A stretch of DNA of 64,000 nt from Maribacter sp. PR1 (GCF_028464145.1 NZ_JAQPCG010000001.1:186001-250000), one strand, 5' to 3'. Shown: positions 53,700-63,926, counted from the first letter of the stretch. Notes: generated by a model from the sequence alone, not told the origin. Numbers and translations are program-made.

Positions 53700-54845
53700 T
53701 TACCGTTGTTGACTTTTATATTGTACAGGGGTAATGCCGGTATTTTTCTTAAACGCGGAATAAAATGTGGATTTGGAATTAAACCCACATTCCAAACCAA
53801 TCGCCGCAATGGTATATTCCGAAAAATCGTCGGAGGCTAAAAGCTCCTTTACTTGGGCCACTCGAAACGCGTTTACAAAATCTGAAAAATTTGTATTCGA
53901 ATTTGTGTTTATTATTTTGGATAAACCGCTAACGCTCATATCAAGTTCTTCTGCCAATTTTTCCAAGCTAAAATAGGGGTCTAAATAACGTTGCTCTTTT
54001 AGGATATGGCTTTTTACCTTGCTAAAGGTTTCGGCTCCCCTGCTTGTGCGGGAATTAGCAAACATTTTGTAGCCTTGATCAAAAGTAGATTTTGATTTTT
54101 TCCTGATTTCCTTTCGTAGTACTATCCTATTTTTTAACATCGTATATCTAAAGAAACCTTGATAGCCCACCCAATAAATTAATAAAGACGAACTTAATCG
54201 GAGCGGATAAAAGCTATAGGGTTTTTGAACAATTCCCGTAATATTCCAAAATATGGACAACAACCAAAGGGCAAAAACAACACCACCCAAGAACATAAAT
54301 TTTTTCACCCACCTTAAATCATCATAAGCAAGAATATCCGGGTAAAGTCCTTGATATTTGTAAATAAGTCGTATTGCTTTTACAAACAAAAATAAAGAAT
54401 AGGAAAAAGTAACCGTGTCCTCTAAGGAATCATATAAAGAGGCAAATTCCTGGGCAATCGCTCCATTGCCCAATAAATAGTAAACAACTGACCTTGTTAT
54501 TAATTCCACTACAAAGAGGGTCAACGACAATCTTAAATAGGGCCATCTTTTACTTTCCAACTCAAGATAGTAAATCAAAAAAGCATAGAACATAGGAACT
54601 ATCAAGACATACCAAGGAATTGTAAAATGCCCCCAGTAATCCTCATTAAACAAAAACCCTTTATCCCTTAACCATGACTGAAGGTTGTTCAATGAAAGAA
54701 AAAAAATAAATAGGTTGAGAAATAAAATGGGGTTTTCAATTTTCCTGCGAGAAGAAAATGTAGCTATATTGAAAACAAAGCCTTGAATTACACCTGCAAT
54801 CATTAAAAAATTGAAAATAGCCGTCACTAATAACCATATTTCCAA
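53700..54845 (-). CDS. AraC-family regulator with membrane-sensor N-terminus
   Basis: Residues 1-250 contain about seven hydrophobic helices, followed by a basic linker. The C-terminal 100 residues are an AraC double helix-turn-helix (LEKLAEELDMSVSGLSKIIN, FSDFVNAFRVAQVKELLAS, IAAIGLECGFNSKSTFYSAFKKNTGITPVQYK). It should bind DNA while anchored in the inner membrane. It follows the GH3 gene by 14 bases on the same strand, so the two are likely co-transcribed. Confidence 0.93.
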   Translation of the reverse strand: MEIWLLVTAIFNFLMIAGVIQGFVFNIATFSSRRKIENPILFLNLFIFFLSLNNLQSWLRDKGFLFNEDYWGHFTIPWYVLIVPMFYAFLIYYLELESKRWPYLRLSLTLFVVELITRSVVYYLLGNGAIAQEFASLYDSLEDTVTFSYSLFLFVKAIRLIYKYQGLYPDILAYDDLRWVKKFMFLGGVVFALWLLSIFWNITGIVQKPYSFYPLRLSSSLLIYWVGYQGFFRYTMLKNRIVLRKEIRKKSKSTFDQGYKMFANSRTSRGAETFSKVKSHILKEQRYLDPYFSLEKLAEELDMSVSGLSKIINTNSNTNFSDFVNAFRVAQVKELLASDDFSEYTIAAIGLECGFNSKSTFYSAFKKNTGITPVQYKSQQR

Positions 54846-54859
54846 TCAAGATATGCATT

Positions 54860-56374
54860 TTAACCATTCATGCGAAGGAGTTCTTCTATGTATTCCCGTT
54901 TATTGGATAGTCTTGGAATTTTATGTTGTCCACCAAGCTTATCATTTATTCTTAACCAATCGTAAAAAAGATTTTCTCGTGCCATATGAATCTTAGGCAT
55001 TTCCAATGTAATATTGTTATAACGCTTTGCCTCATAATCCGAATTCAAGGATTTAAGGGCATTATCAAATAATTCCGTGAAATAGTTTAAATCCTTAGGT
55101 GATTTCCTAAATTCTACAATCCATTCGTGAGATCCCTTCTCCTTACCATCCATAAAAACTGGCCCAGCAGTATAATCCTTAATTTCGGTATTGGTCTTTA
55201 AACAAACCATCTTAAGGGCCTCCTCTGCATTTTCAATAATCAACTCCTCCCCAAAGACATTGATATGATGTTTAGTTCTTCCTGTAACCCTAACTCTATA
55301 GGGGCTTTTGGAAGTAAAGCGTACCGTATCACCAATTTTATACCGCCATAATCCCGAGTTCGTAGTTATGATAATTGCGTAATTTTTACCCAATTCCACA
55401 TCCCAAAGAGGAATACAGTCTTGTTGTTCGCTACCATAAACGTCCATTGGAATAAATTCATAGAAAATGCCATAGTCTAACATTAATAAAAGATCATCTG
55501 CGTTATTTCTATCCTGAATCGCAAAAAACCCTTCCGAAGCATTGTAAATCTCGTAGTACCTGAATTTTTTTCTAGGCAACAACTTTTTATATTGTTCCTT
55601 ATATGGACTAAAACTTACCCCACCATGAAAATAAACCTCGAGATTTTCCCAAACCTGAAAAAGATGATCCTTTCCGGTTTCCTGAAGTACATTGTTCAAC
55701 AAAACCAGCATCCAAGAAGGTACTCCCGCTAAACTCGTTACATTTTCTTTTATACTCTCCTTAATTATAGCATCCAATTTTGTTTCCCATTCACTCATCA
55801 GGGAAATCCTGTTACTGGGTGTACTACTAAACTCCGCCCACAAGGGCATATTATCTATTAATATGGCGGATAGATCTCCAAAGAATGAACCATTATCCTC
55901 GTATAGTTCCTTGCTACCTCCCAACCGCAAACTCTTGCCCGTAAAAAGCTGCGAATTCTCGTTATTATTCAAATACAAACAAAGTAAATCCTTCCCGGAT
56001 TTATAATGACAATCTTCCAATGCCTCTGAACTCACAGGAATGAACTTACTCTTGGCATTCGTAGTTCCACTGCTTTTAGCGAAGAGCTTTACGGTTGTGG
56101 GCCAGAACAAGTTCTGCTCCCCTTTTCTAGTCCGCTCTATTATTGGTTCAAACTCCTCATAGGAGACTACGGGTAAACGTTCCTTGAACGTGGAATAGTT
56201 ATTAATCGTTTCAAAATCATATTGACGTCCAATTTCGGTATCCTCTGCAAACTCCAAAAGGTTTAATAAGACCTCTTCTTGCACTTCCTCTGGATACTTT
56301 AAAAAAAGTTCTATCTGATGATAGCGCTTTTTAAGCAGCCAAGAGGCAATAGAGTTAAACAGTGGAATGGACAT
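54860..56374 (-). CDS. GH3-family acyl-adenylate-forming protein
   Basis: 504-residue member of the GH3 (auxin-responsive promoter) family of the acyl-adenylate/firefly superfamily. Phosphate-loop LFAKSSGTTNAKSKFIPVS, then YYEIYNASEGFFAIQD and GLWRYKIGDTVRFTS with the conserved Arg and Asp, and VFGEELIIENAEEAL. Plant GH3 enzymes join amino acids to acids such as auxin; the bacterial substrate is unknown. Upstream of the AraC-type membrane regulator. Confidence 0.92.
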   Translation of the reverse strand: MSIPLFNSIASWLLKKRYHQIELFLKYPEEVQEEVLLNLLEFAEDTEIGRQYDFETINNYSTFKERLPVVSYEEFEPIIERTRKGEQNLFWPTTVKLFAKSSGTTNAKSKFIPVSSEALEDCHYKSGKDLLCLYLNNNENSQLFTGKSLRLGGSKELYEDNGSFFGDLSAILIDNMPLWAEFSSTPSNRISLMSEWETKLDAIIKESIKENVTSLAGVPSWMLVLLNNVLQETGKDHLFQVWENLEVYFHGGVSFSPYKEQYKKLLPRKKFRYYEIYNASEGFFAIQDRNNADDLLLMLDYGIFYEFIPMDVYGSEQQDCIPLWDVELGKNYAIIITTNSGLWRYKIGDTVRFTSKSPYRVRVTGRTKHHINVFGEELIIENAEEALKMVCLKTNTEIKDYTAGPVFMDGKEKGSHEWIVEFRKSPKDLNYFTELFDNALKSLNSDYEAKRYNNITLEMPKIHMARENLFYDWLRINDKLGGQHKIPRLSNKREYIEELLRMNG

Positions 56375-56450
56375 TTTTGGGTATCTTTAACGCCTAAAAA
56401 TAGGTCATATCCCTATCATTTTCAAATTGAAATATTAATAGCGTTCAACT

Positions 56451-57245
56451 ATGCAGTACGAGGGTGTTCTACGAAAAATGCAAACTGAAATTGGAAGTCC
56501 CATTCAATATTATTTGGTATTTGAATCTGATTATCTGAATATGAACCAAGTCCTGAACAACCAATTAAAGATTGAGCTGATAAAGCATCAATGCTTAAAT
56601 TGTGGGAATGATAGGCCTATATACCGCCAAGGGTTTTGTAAGTCCTGCTTTTTTGACATACCATCTGCAGGAGACTGGATAATGCGACCAGAGTTGAGCA
56701 CAGCACATTTAGGTAAGGAGGACCGCGATTTGGAGTATGAAAAGAAAGTTCAGTTGCAACCCCATATAGTTTATTTGGCGAATTCTAGCAATATAAAGGT
56801 TGGAGTTACCAGAAAAACACAAATACCCACACGTTGGATCGACCAAGGAGCACATGAGGCCATAGAAATTGTAGAGGTTCCCAATCGCTATCTTGCAGGA
56901 ATTACGGAGGTGGCCTTAAAAGACCATGTTTCGGATAAAACCAACTGGCGTAAAATGTTGACCAATACTATAGAAGATCAAGATTTGGTATCATGGCGGA
57001 ATAAATTAAAGTCCTATATTCCCAAAGAGGCACTCCCCTATTTCATTGAAAATAATACGGAAACCAATTTAGAATTTCCTGTACTACAATTTCCAGAAAA
57101 AGTAAAGAGTCTAAATCTGGATAAAAATCCCGAGTACTTGGGCACACTTAAGGGAATTAAGGGACAGTACCTCATCTTTGAGGACAATACGGTATTCAAT
57201 ATTCGGGGAAGCGAAGGCTACTACGTTGGCCTTACAATTAATTAA
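56451..57245 (+). CDS. DUF2797 protein
   Basis: 264 residues. A zinc-ribbon-like Cys set CLNCGNDRPIYRQGFCKSC (C48, C51, C63, C66) lies in the N-terminal third. The core has PHIVYLANSSNIKVGVTRKTQIPTRWIDQGA, like GIY-YIG-type folds seen in this family. Function not known to me. Convergent with the AsmA gene (eight-base overlap), divergent from GH3. Confidence 0.88.
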   Translation: MQYEGVLRKMQTEIGSPIQYYLVFESDYLNMNQVLNNQLKIELIKHQCLNCGNDRPIYRQGFCKSCFFDIPSAGDWIMRPELSTAHLGKEDRDLEYEKKVQLQPHIVYLANSSNIKVGVTRKTQIPTRWIDQGAHEAIEIVEVPNRYLAGITEVALKDHVSDKTNWRKMLTNTIEDQDLVSWRNKLKSYIPKEALPYFIENNTETNLEFPVLQFPEKVKSLNLDKNPEYLGTLKGIKGQYLIFEDNTVFNIRGSEGYYVGLTIN

Positions 57246-59973
57246 CTGTATCCTTTTTGGTTTCAGCTTCCGTTTTTTTCTTTCCAAATAATCCTTTTAG
57301 AACATCCTTAGCGGCTTCTTTTACTGCTTCCTCTTTCTTTGGAGTTGTCGTAACCGTATCTGTTTTGACCCTTGTTGAATCGGTATTTTTACTGCCCTTG
57401 AGTATTCCTCCCAACACCTCTTTTGCCCCAGGCTTGTTATTATCACCGCCGGTAGAATCCTTCTTAGTTGAATTAGATAAAATACCTCCAATCAAATCTT
57501 TGGCCTTCTCTTTCCCTTTGTTTACCAATTTCTGTTTCTCAATTTCAACCAGTTGGTTCGTCAGGTTTTTTATACCAGAAGTTAAATCTGTAGAAACATT
57601 TGGGCTGTTGTAAACACCTCCAATATTGGCCGTAACAGGAATAGTAAGACTATCCAAAGCACTATCGTTTATCCTTGCGATTAAATTATTAATATCCTTT
57701 CCAAGGTATTTTGCAGGCACCTGCATCGTGGCCTTATAATCCATTTTTTGGTCGAAGGTATGGTTACCGTCTATATTAATTTTAATATCCTGATAACTAA
57801 TGGTAAAAGGTTTTACGGACACTAATCCATCTTTGAAAGATAACTTGGTCTTTAGTTCTCTGAGGTTTAGTTTTTCCAAATTGATAAAATCCAGTTTAGA
57901 ATCCAAGGCCGATAATACCGGTGCCTTTTCCGCACTAATTTCTCTAGTAACGATATCCGCTAAAATATCACCAGTCAATGAAAGTAGGTTCGGAGTAAAA
58001 TCATCCGTTAGGTTACCTGACAAAGAAATGTCGGAACTCAATTTACCTTTGAGAATTCGAGCCACTGGAGCCAAGACTTGAAATAATTCGAGGGCTTCAA
58101 AACTTTCTTTCAGTTCCAATTGATCTAATGCCAATTTCATAGCAAAAGTTGGAGTATCCTGTTTGGTAGAAACTTCACCATTAAAGGCAACCTTACCATC
58201 AAATAAAGAGGATGTCATATTACTTAAGGTCGCTTTTTCATCCTTGATCTTTAAATTTCCCTTTACATTTTTAAGGGTGATATTATCATAAATCACGGTA
58301 TTGGCGGAAGCAGCAAAATTGGCATCCAAGAAAGATGGTATTTTTATCTTTTCGGTCGATTCCTGTGAGCCACTAGAAGTATTTTCCAAAGATGTGTCGC
58401 TCTCATCGACCATAAAATCATTCAAAGCGAAAGTGTTGGAGACCAAGTTGAAATTACCTTCAATATTTTCATCATTAAAAAGGTATCCCAAAAAATTATC
58501 TATAGTACCCGTTACTTGAAAATCGGTATTACCAGTAGCCCCTTTCATTTCTTTCAACGTAACCGTTTTAGGGTTAAAAGAAACAGAGGTCGAATTCAAG
58601 ACTACCGGATTAGGTATCTCCTCCGAGTTATATTCGAATCCAGTTAGGGTCATTTGCCCCGCTGTCTTGGTATTCTCATATTGTTTTTGCTCAATGGTGG
58701 CCATATCAAAGGCCGTTGTTATATCCGCGTTCAACAATCCTTTTAGACTAAGGCCGGCAGGTACAGGATAAGCTTTTTCCAAGTTGGCCAAGTTCATTTT
58801 TCCGTCCACATGGGCATTAACACGGGTATTACCCATTAACTCGGTAATTTTAGATGTCAAGTTAAACCGATCATCATCAATCATAAACGAGGCGTTATTA
58901 ATATCCAAATAAGTATCTTCAGCGATTCCCGTCGTATTATTCACCACCACATCAATAAAAATATTCTTGACGGCTTTGGGAAGGTCCGGATACTTAAAAG
59001 ATGCATTATTTGAATTTATCTTGATATTAAATTTTGGAATATGCGTATCGTCCACCACACCATTAAAATTCCCTTGCACCATAAAATCCCCAGTTGTAGT
59101 GACATTAGAAATATTTTTGGAATATGTTTCGGGGATTACGGCCAAGAAATTTTTAAAATCAGAAGAAGGTGTCTTAAAACTTATATCCATTTCCTGGCTG
59201 TCCTCGTTCACTTTTACGAACCCTTCAAAAACCAAGGGTAGTTGATTTACAAGAGCTTTGTTCTTTAAAAACGAATATTTATTTTGGTTCAAATCAACCC
59301 CAATCAAAGCATCCAATTGGACCTTATTTTTATTTAGATAATTAGTGCTATCCATTTCAAAGGAAACCAAGGCATCTGTATGGGTATCCAATTCTGAATT
59401 TTCCAAGGATAAATCTCCGGTTCCCGAATGGCTCATTTCCAAAACTTCCAAGTGTATACCAGTAGCAAAGTCATCATATAATATTTTGGAATTGTTTATT
59501 TCATAGGATTCCATATTGAACGTAAATCCATCCGCTGCAGAAGGTTCCGTAGCAGTTACAGATTCTGCGGCTTTGGCTATATCATAATTGGCATTTTCAT
59601 CTTCATCAACTTTAATATGTAGTAAGGCATTTTCTACCTTCAATTTTGTAATGGAAATAGGATCGCCGCTGGATTTGAATAATTGCATAATTCCCATGGA
59701 TAAAGAAACTTCCTGGGATGCGAAAAGGGTGTCCCCCTCAAATGGCGCTTTGTTTATAAGGCTTACATCCTTTAAACTTACCTCAGCATTGGGAAAACTA
59801 CTGATCAGACTTAAATCAGCATCGGAAAAATCCAATGTGGCATTGACGGAATTATTAACATTATTTCTGATTATATCTCCTATTTTGGCTTCCAGAAAAA
59901 ACGGGATTGCCACAAGTAGTCCTAAAACCAGTAACAGTACTATTCCAACTATCTTTAAAACCTTCTTTTTCAT
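57238..59973 (-). CDS. AsmA-family envelope protein
   Basis: 911 residues: an N-terminal membrane anchor (KKKVLKIVGIVLLLVLGLLVAIPF) and a long repeating beta structure typical of AsmA/TamB-like lipid-bridge proteins, with AsmA-like regions near both ends. The C-terminal 130 residues are Lys/Thr/Asp-rich with repeated segments (KAKDLIGGILSN, GAKEVLGGILKG, AAKDVLKGLFG). Probably spans the periplasm and affects phospholipid supply or outer-membrane assembly. Confidence 0.9.
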   Translation of the reverse strand: MKKKVLKIVGIVLLLVLGLLVAIPFFLEAKIGDIIRNNVNNSVNATLDFSDADLSLISSFPNAEVSLKDVSLINKAPFEGDTLFASQEVSLSMGIMQLFKSSGDPISITKLKVENALLHIKVDEDENANYDIAKAAESVTATEPSAADGFTFNMESYEINNSKILYDDFATGIHLEVLEMSHSGTGDLSLENSELDTHTDALVSFEMDSTNYLNKNKVQLDALIGVDLNQNKYSFLKNKALVNQLPLVFEGFVKVNEDSQEMDISFKTPSSDFKNFLAVIPETYSKNISNVTTTGDFMVQGNFNGVVDDTHIPKFNIKINSNNASFKYPDLPKAVKNIFIDVVVNNTTGIAEDTYLDINNASFMIDDDRFNLTSKITELMGNTRVNAHVDGKMNLANLEKAYPVPAGLSLKGLLNADITTAFDMATIEQKQYENTKTAGQMTLTGFEYNSEEIPNPVVLNSTSVSFNPKTVTLKEMKGATGNTDFQVTGTIDNFLGYLFNDENIEGNFNLVSNTFALNDFMVDESDTSLENTSSGSQESTEKIKIPSFLDANFAASANTVIYDNITLKNVKGNLKIKDEKATLSNMTSSLFDGKVAFNGEVSTKQDTPTFAMKLALDQLELKESFEALELFQVLAPVARILKGKLSSDISLSGNLTDDFTPNLLSLTGDILADIVTREISAEKAPVLSALDSKLDFINLEKLNLRELKTKLSFKDGLVSVKPFTISYQDIKINIDGNHTFDQKMDYKATMQVPAKYLGKDINNLIARINDSALDSLTIPVTANIGGVYNSPNVSTDLTSGIKNLTNQLVEIEKQKLVNKGKEKAKDLIGGILSNSTKKDSTGGDNNKPGAKEVLGGILKGSKNTDSTRVKTDTVTTTPKKEEAVKEAAKDVLKGLFGKKKTEAETKKDTVN

Positions 59974-60120
59974 GTACTCCTATTTGTTATTTTTTCAATG
60001 TCGATTTGTATTATCGAGCCCAATGTTCATGGGTGAATGCCAATAGTTTTTTACCTTTTTACAATTGGGTATTTCATACAAGAACATTGATACTCTTAAA
60101 ACAGGAAATTGGTCTTAATA

Positions 60121-60831
60121 TTATGCGTCCAAATCAATTTCTTGATTTAAGCTTAACTTAAAACGTTTCCTCATTATATATACGAAGAAATAGAGGAAAG
60201 GAGTGTCTAGAAGTGCTATAATTATCTTAAAAATAAATCCGCTGATTACCAGACCCGTGAAACGATCCCATGGGATTTCGCCGAAAGAACACAGTAGTAA
60301 CACCACGGTAAAGGTATCGATTAGCTGAGACGAAAAAGTTGAAAAGTTGTTACGTAACCATAAATATTTACCCTTAGTAAGGTTTTTCCAGAAATGATAA
60401 ATCTGTATATCTACAAATTGCGCTAATAAATAGGCCATCATAGAGGCAAAAACAGCAATAATGGTATTTCCAAATACCGATGTAAAGAGTTCATTATTTA
60501 CAGGAGACCAGACCGTTGCGGGTACACCGTTGGCCGTATAGACAATAAGTAAAGAAAAAAATGATGCAAAAATTCCGGCTACAACAATTTGATTCGCTTT
60601 TTTCTTTCCAAAAATTTCCGAAATTAAATCCGTAATCAAAAAGGTAACGGGATAGGGTAGAATCCCAACGGATATCTCGAACAATGGGGCTCCAAAAATA
60701 CGTACATCCCCGAACGGTTGCCAATAGAAAAATTTTTGAAATATAAGATTGGAAACCACCAAGGAGGTAATAAACAGCGCCCCTAAATACAGGTAAATTC
60801 TTCGGGCAATTAATTTGTCCTTGTGAAGCAT
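60121..60831 (-). CDS. Queuosine precursor transporter (YhhQ family)
   Basis: 236 residues with six or so hydrophobic helices. The YhhQ/QueT-type features include VGILPYPVTFLITDLISEIFGKKKANQ, LAQFVDIQIYHFWK and RNNFSTFSSQLIDTFTVVLL. The family imports preQ0/preQ1 or related deazapurines. It starts one base after the sppA stop, so it is co-transcribed with sppA. No queuosine synthesis gene lies in the window. Confidence 0.92.
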   Translation of the reverse strand: MLHKDKLIARRIYLYLGALFITSLVVSNLIFQKFFYWQPFGDVRIFGAPLFEISVGILPYPVTFLITDLISEIFGKKKANQIVVAGIFASFFSLLIVYTANGVPATVWSPVNNELFTSVFGNTIIAVFASMMAYLLAQFVDIQIYHFWKNLTKGKYLWLRNNFSTFSSQLIDTFTVVLLLCSFGEIPWDRFTGLVISGFIFKIIIALLDTPFLYFFVYIMRKRFKLSLNQEIDLDA

Positions 60832-60832
60832 G

Positions 60833-62593
60833 TTAATCTATGTTCAGGATGAAGGGCATTCTTGCCTGAACCCCTTTTTGGTTCATAAAGGATTTCACTT
60901 CCTTTAAAACCTTGTAGGCCTCTTCGCCAATTTCTTGTTTTATTAGGTTATCCTTAGCTTTTGCCCCCGCACCGGATATATCTTCCATAAATCTTTCGAA
61001 TCCGGATTTGTACTTAGGATATTTTCTAATTCCATAACTTTCGATCTCCGCCAAAATAGCTGCCTCTTCGATTGCATCCTCTAAGGTTCCCAATTCATCT
61101 ACCAATCCTAATCGTTTTGCATCAACACCACTCCAAACTCTACCTTGGGCAATACTGTCCGCTTGAGCCATAGACATATTTCTTCCATCAGAAACTCGAG
61201 CCAAAAAAGTTTGGTAGGTATCCTCTATACTTTCCTGAACCTGATTTCTGAATGTTTCACTCATCGGTTCAAAAAATGAGTATTCTATGGAATTTTTGTT
61301 GGTTCCCACCTGCTCTGCATTTATGCCTATTTCTTCAGATAACCCGTGAAGATTCGGAATAGTACCGAATACACCAATGGAACCCGTAATAGTAGTTGGC
61401 TCCGCAAATATCTTAGTAGCCCCTGCTGCAATATAATACCCTCCAGAGGCCGCTACATTCCCCATAGAGACTACCACAGGTTTCACCGCTTTTGCGAGTT
61501 CGACTTCCCGCCAAATAATATCCGACGTAAGTGCACTTCCTCCAGGCGAGTTAACCCGTAATACTATGGCTTTCACTTTTTCATCTTCTCTAGCCTTTAT
61601 AAGGGCTTTATTGATTATTCCCTGACCTATGACATCCGGTCCGCCTTCGCCATAAAATATCTCCCCTTGTGCAAAAATTACTGCGATTTTGTCCTTTCCG
61701 GACTTTACCTCTTTCTTGCTGGAATATTTTGTGTATTCGTCGAGCGTAATATAATTAATATCCTCATTTTCACTTTCGGACAAAGCATACGCTATTTTAC
61801 GCTCATATTCATCGTAAAAAAGAATGTCATCTATTAATTGGTTTTGTTTGGCATATCTTGGCAACCTTCCACCCAAGGTATCGGCGATTATATTGAGATT
61901 ATCGACCGTTAGCCCCCTATCCTCGGAAATATCGGAAATCATTGAATTCCATAGCGATTGTATCAGCTCCTTGATTTGCGTTCTGTTCGCTTCGCTCATT
62001 TCATTTTCTAAATAAGGTTCCACGGCACTTTTATATTTTCCATGACGAATAACCTCCATCTTTACTCCTGTTTTTTCCTGTAAATCCTTGTAGTACAAAA
62101 CTTCGGAAGAAAGCCCCCTAAAATCCAATACCCCAACTGGGTTCAGAAATACGGAATCCGCTACACTGGCCAAATAATAATCTTTCTGGGAATAAAAATC
62201 CCCGTAGGTATATATAAACTTATCTTTCTGCTTAAATTCCTTTAAAACTTTACGCAATGTTTGGGTCTGCGCGAGCCCTGCCAGTAAAAAATTGTTGTTG
62301 ATACTTATTCCTTTAATTCTCTCATCATCCTTAGCAACCGTAATGGCATGTAAAATTTCATCAAGACCTTGCGATTCCTCAAATAAGCCAGATAAGGGGT
62401 TTATATCACTACTACCTGTATAATCGGCAATAGGGCGTTGCAATTGAATCTCCAAAACAGAATTGTTCTTAACATTTACTGCATCCTCACCACTCCCTAT
62501 AAGGGATATAAATATGAAGAACATGACAAAGACAATTCCGAAGGCAACCAAACTACCAAGAATAGCAGCCAAAAAGTTTCTTAAAAAATTCAT
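60833..62593 (-). CDS. sppA: Signal peptide peptidase SppA, 67-kDa type
   Basis: Membrane-anchored serine protease, 586 residues, with two Clp-like halves. Anchor NFLAAILGSLVAFGIVFVMFF at the start. The catalytic Lys region is GDFYSQKDYYLASVAD in the first half, and the Ser is in NVAASGGYYIAAGATKIFAEP of the second, followed by TGSIGVFG. It degrades cleaved signal peptides in the inner membrane. Start set at 62593; an earlier ATG adds a Cys-containing tail ahead of the anchor. Confidence 0.95.
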   Translation of the reverse strand: MNFLRNFLAAILGSLVAFGIVFVMFFIFISLIGSGEDAVNVKNNSVLEIQLQRPIADYTGSSDINPLSGLFEESQGLDEILHAITVAKDDERIKGISINNNFLLAGLAQTQTLRKVLKEFKQKDKFIYTYGDFYSQKDYYLASVADSVFLNPVGVLDFRGLSSEVLYYKDLQEKTGVKMEVIRHGKYKSAVEPYLENEMSEANRTQIKELIQSLWNSMISDISEDRGLTVDNLNIIADTLGGRLPRYAKQNQLIDDILFYDEYERKIAYALSESENEDINYITLDEYTKYSSKKEVKSGKDKIAVIFAQGEIFYGEGGPDVIGQGIINKALIKAREDEKVKAIVLRVNSPGGSALTSDIIWREVELAKAVKPVVVSMGNVAASGGYYIAAGATKIFAEPTTITGSIGVFGTIPNLHGLSEEIGINAEQVGTNKNSIEYSFFEPMSETFRNQVQESIEDTYQTFLARVSDGRNMSMAQADSIAQGRVWSGVDAKRLGLVDELGTLEDAIEEAAILAEIESYGIRKYPKYKSGFERFMEDISGAGAKAKDNLIKQEIGEEAYKVLKEVKSFMNQKGVQARMPFILNID

Positions 62594-62664
62594 GCAAGAG
62601 CAATTTTTATTAGCCTGCAAAGATAACTAATGTGAATTTGTTTTAGTTATTTTGCCCTCATATT

Positions 62665-63810
62665 ATGTCTGAAACTCAAACCCTATATTTATCTATTGGC
62701 AGTAATCTGAACCAAAGACAAAGTAACTTACAAAATGCTATTTTCCACATTGGAGAGCGTATAGGAGAAGTTACTACCGTTTCTCCAGTTTACAAAACTC
62801 CTTCTTGGGGCTTCGAATCGGCCGATTTTTTTAATGCATGTCTCATGGTGGAGTCCTCCTTGTCCGCACCTTCTATTTTGCAAGAATTACTGAAGATTGA
62901 AAAACAAATGGGTAGGGTAAGGTCTATTGAAGAGGGGTATCAAAGTAGAGTTATTGACCTTGACATCATATATCTTGGAAATGAGGTAATTGATAATGAC
63001 GTTTTAACCATTCCCCATCCCAGAATGGCGGAACGAAAGTTTGTACTTAAGCCACTGGCCGATATTGCCCCCCAATTTTATCACCCCATTGTTAATAAGG
63101 ATACTAGGAATTTATTACAAGAAACCCGGGATAAAAGCGAAGTGACCAAACTACCGATTAAACTCTTTAAAAATAAGGTTGAGCTATTCTCCGATACTCA
63201 ATTCATCGCCATTGAAGGTAATATTGGAGCGGGTAAAACCAGCTTAGCAACTAAAATTTCAGAGGATTTTAATGCTAAATTGATTTTGGAACGTTTTGCG
63301 GAAAACCCCTTTCTACCCAATTTCTATAAAGATCAATCACGTTATGCATTTCCCCTCGAGATGTCCTTCTTAGCGGACCGCTATCAGCAGTATACCGATG
63401 ACACCAACCAATTTGATCTATTCAAGAATTTTATGGTCAGTGATTATGACATCTTCAAGTCACTTATTTTCGCCAAAGTAACCTTACAAAAAGAGGAATT
63501 TGCGTTGTATCGTAAGATTTTCAACTTCATGTACAAGGAGGTCAAAAAACCGAAAATTTACGTTTATCTGTACCAAACAACGGAGCGCCTCTTGGAACAA
63601 ATTAAAAAAAGAGGTAGGGATTATGAACAGCGTATCGATGCAGTATATCTAGAGAATATAAATCGTGGCTATCTGGACTTTCTAAAAACCTATCCAAAAC
63701 AGAATCAATTGGTTATAGACGTATCCAACCTTGATTTTGTCAACAATAAGATAGACTATCAAACTCTATTAAAGCACATCACCGACTTTGCTCTCCTACA
63801 AAGGAATTAA
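62665..63810 (+). CDS. Fused FolK (HPPK) and deoxynucleoside kinase
   Basis: 381 residues in two enzymes. Residues 1-160 are 6-hydroxymethyl-7,8-dihydropterin pyrophosphokinase (LYLSIGSNLNQRQSNL, PVYKTPSWGF, RVIDLDIIYLG, IPHPRM), a folate-pathway step. From about 178 a deoxynucleoside kinase follows: P-loop AIEGNIGAGKTS (182-193), the substrate-side LERFAENPFLPNFYKD, FLADRYQQY, and a lid motif KKRGRDYEQRI. No linker stop is present between them. Divergent from sppA. Confidence 0.94.
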   Translation: MSETQTLYLSIGSNLNQRQSNLQNAIFHIGERIGEVTTVSPVYKTPSWGFESADFFNACLMVESSLSAPSILQELLKIEKQMGRVRSIEEGYQSRVIDLDIIYLGNEVIDNDVLTIPHPRMAERKFVLKPLADIAPQFYHPIVNKDTRNLLQETRDKSEVTKLPIKLFKNKVELFSDTQFIAIEGNIGAGKTSLATKISEDFNAKLILERFAENPFLPNFYKDQSRYAFPLEMSFLADRYQQYTDDTNQFDLFKNFMVSDYDIFKSLIFAKVTLQKEEFALYRKIFNFMYKEVKKPKIYVYLYQTTERLLEQIKKRGRDYEQRIDAVYLENINRGYLDFLKTYPKQNQLVIDVSNLDFVNNKIDYQTLLKHITDFALLQRN

Positions 63811-63899
63811 CACAATTTTGGCTAATTACTTGCACAATAGAAATGATTTTACTTTCTTGGTAGCCTCTAATGAGAAACTAACTAACTCAAACTATACAC

Positions 63900-63926
63900 A
63901 AAGCCCGGCAATGCCGGGCTTTTTTA
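63900..63926 (+). terminator. Terminator after folK-dNK
   Basis: GC-rich stem AAGCCCGGC/GCCGGGCTT with a three-base loop and a T run on the plus strand. It lies next to the stop of the convergent methyltransferase. Confidence 0.9.

Noticed and set aside
59588-60046. 152-residue plus-strand frame opposite the AsmA N-terminus
   Set aside because: Antisense to a well-supported gene; Ser/Leu-rich composition typical of a reverse-frame shadow.
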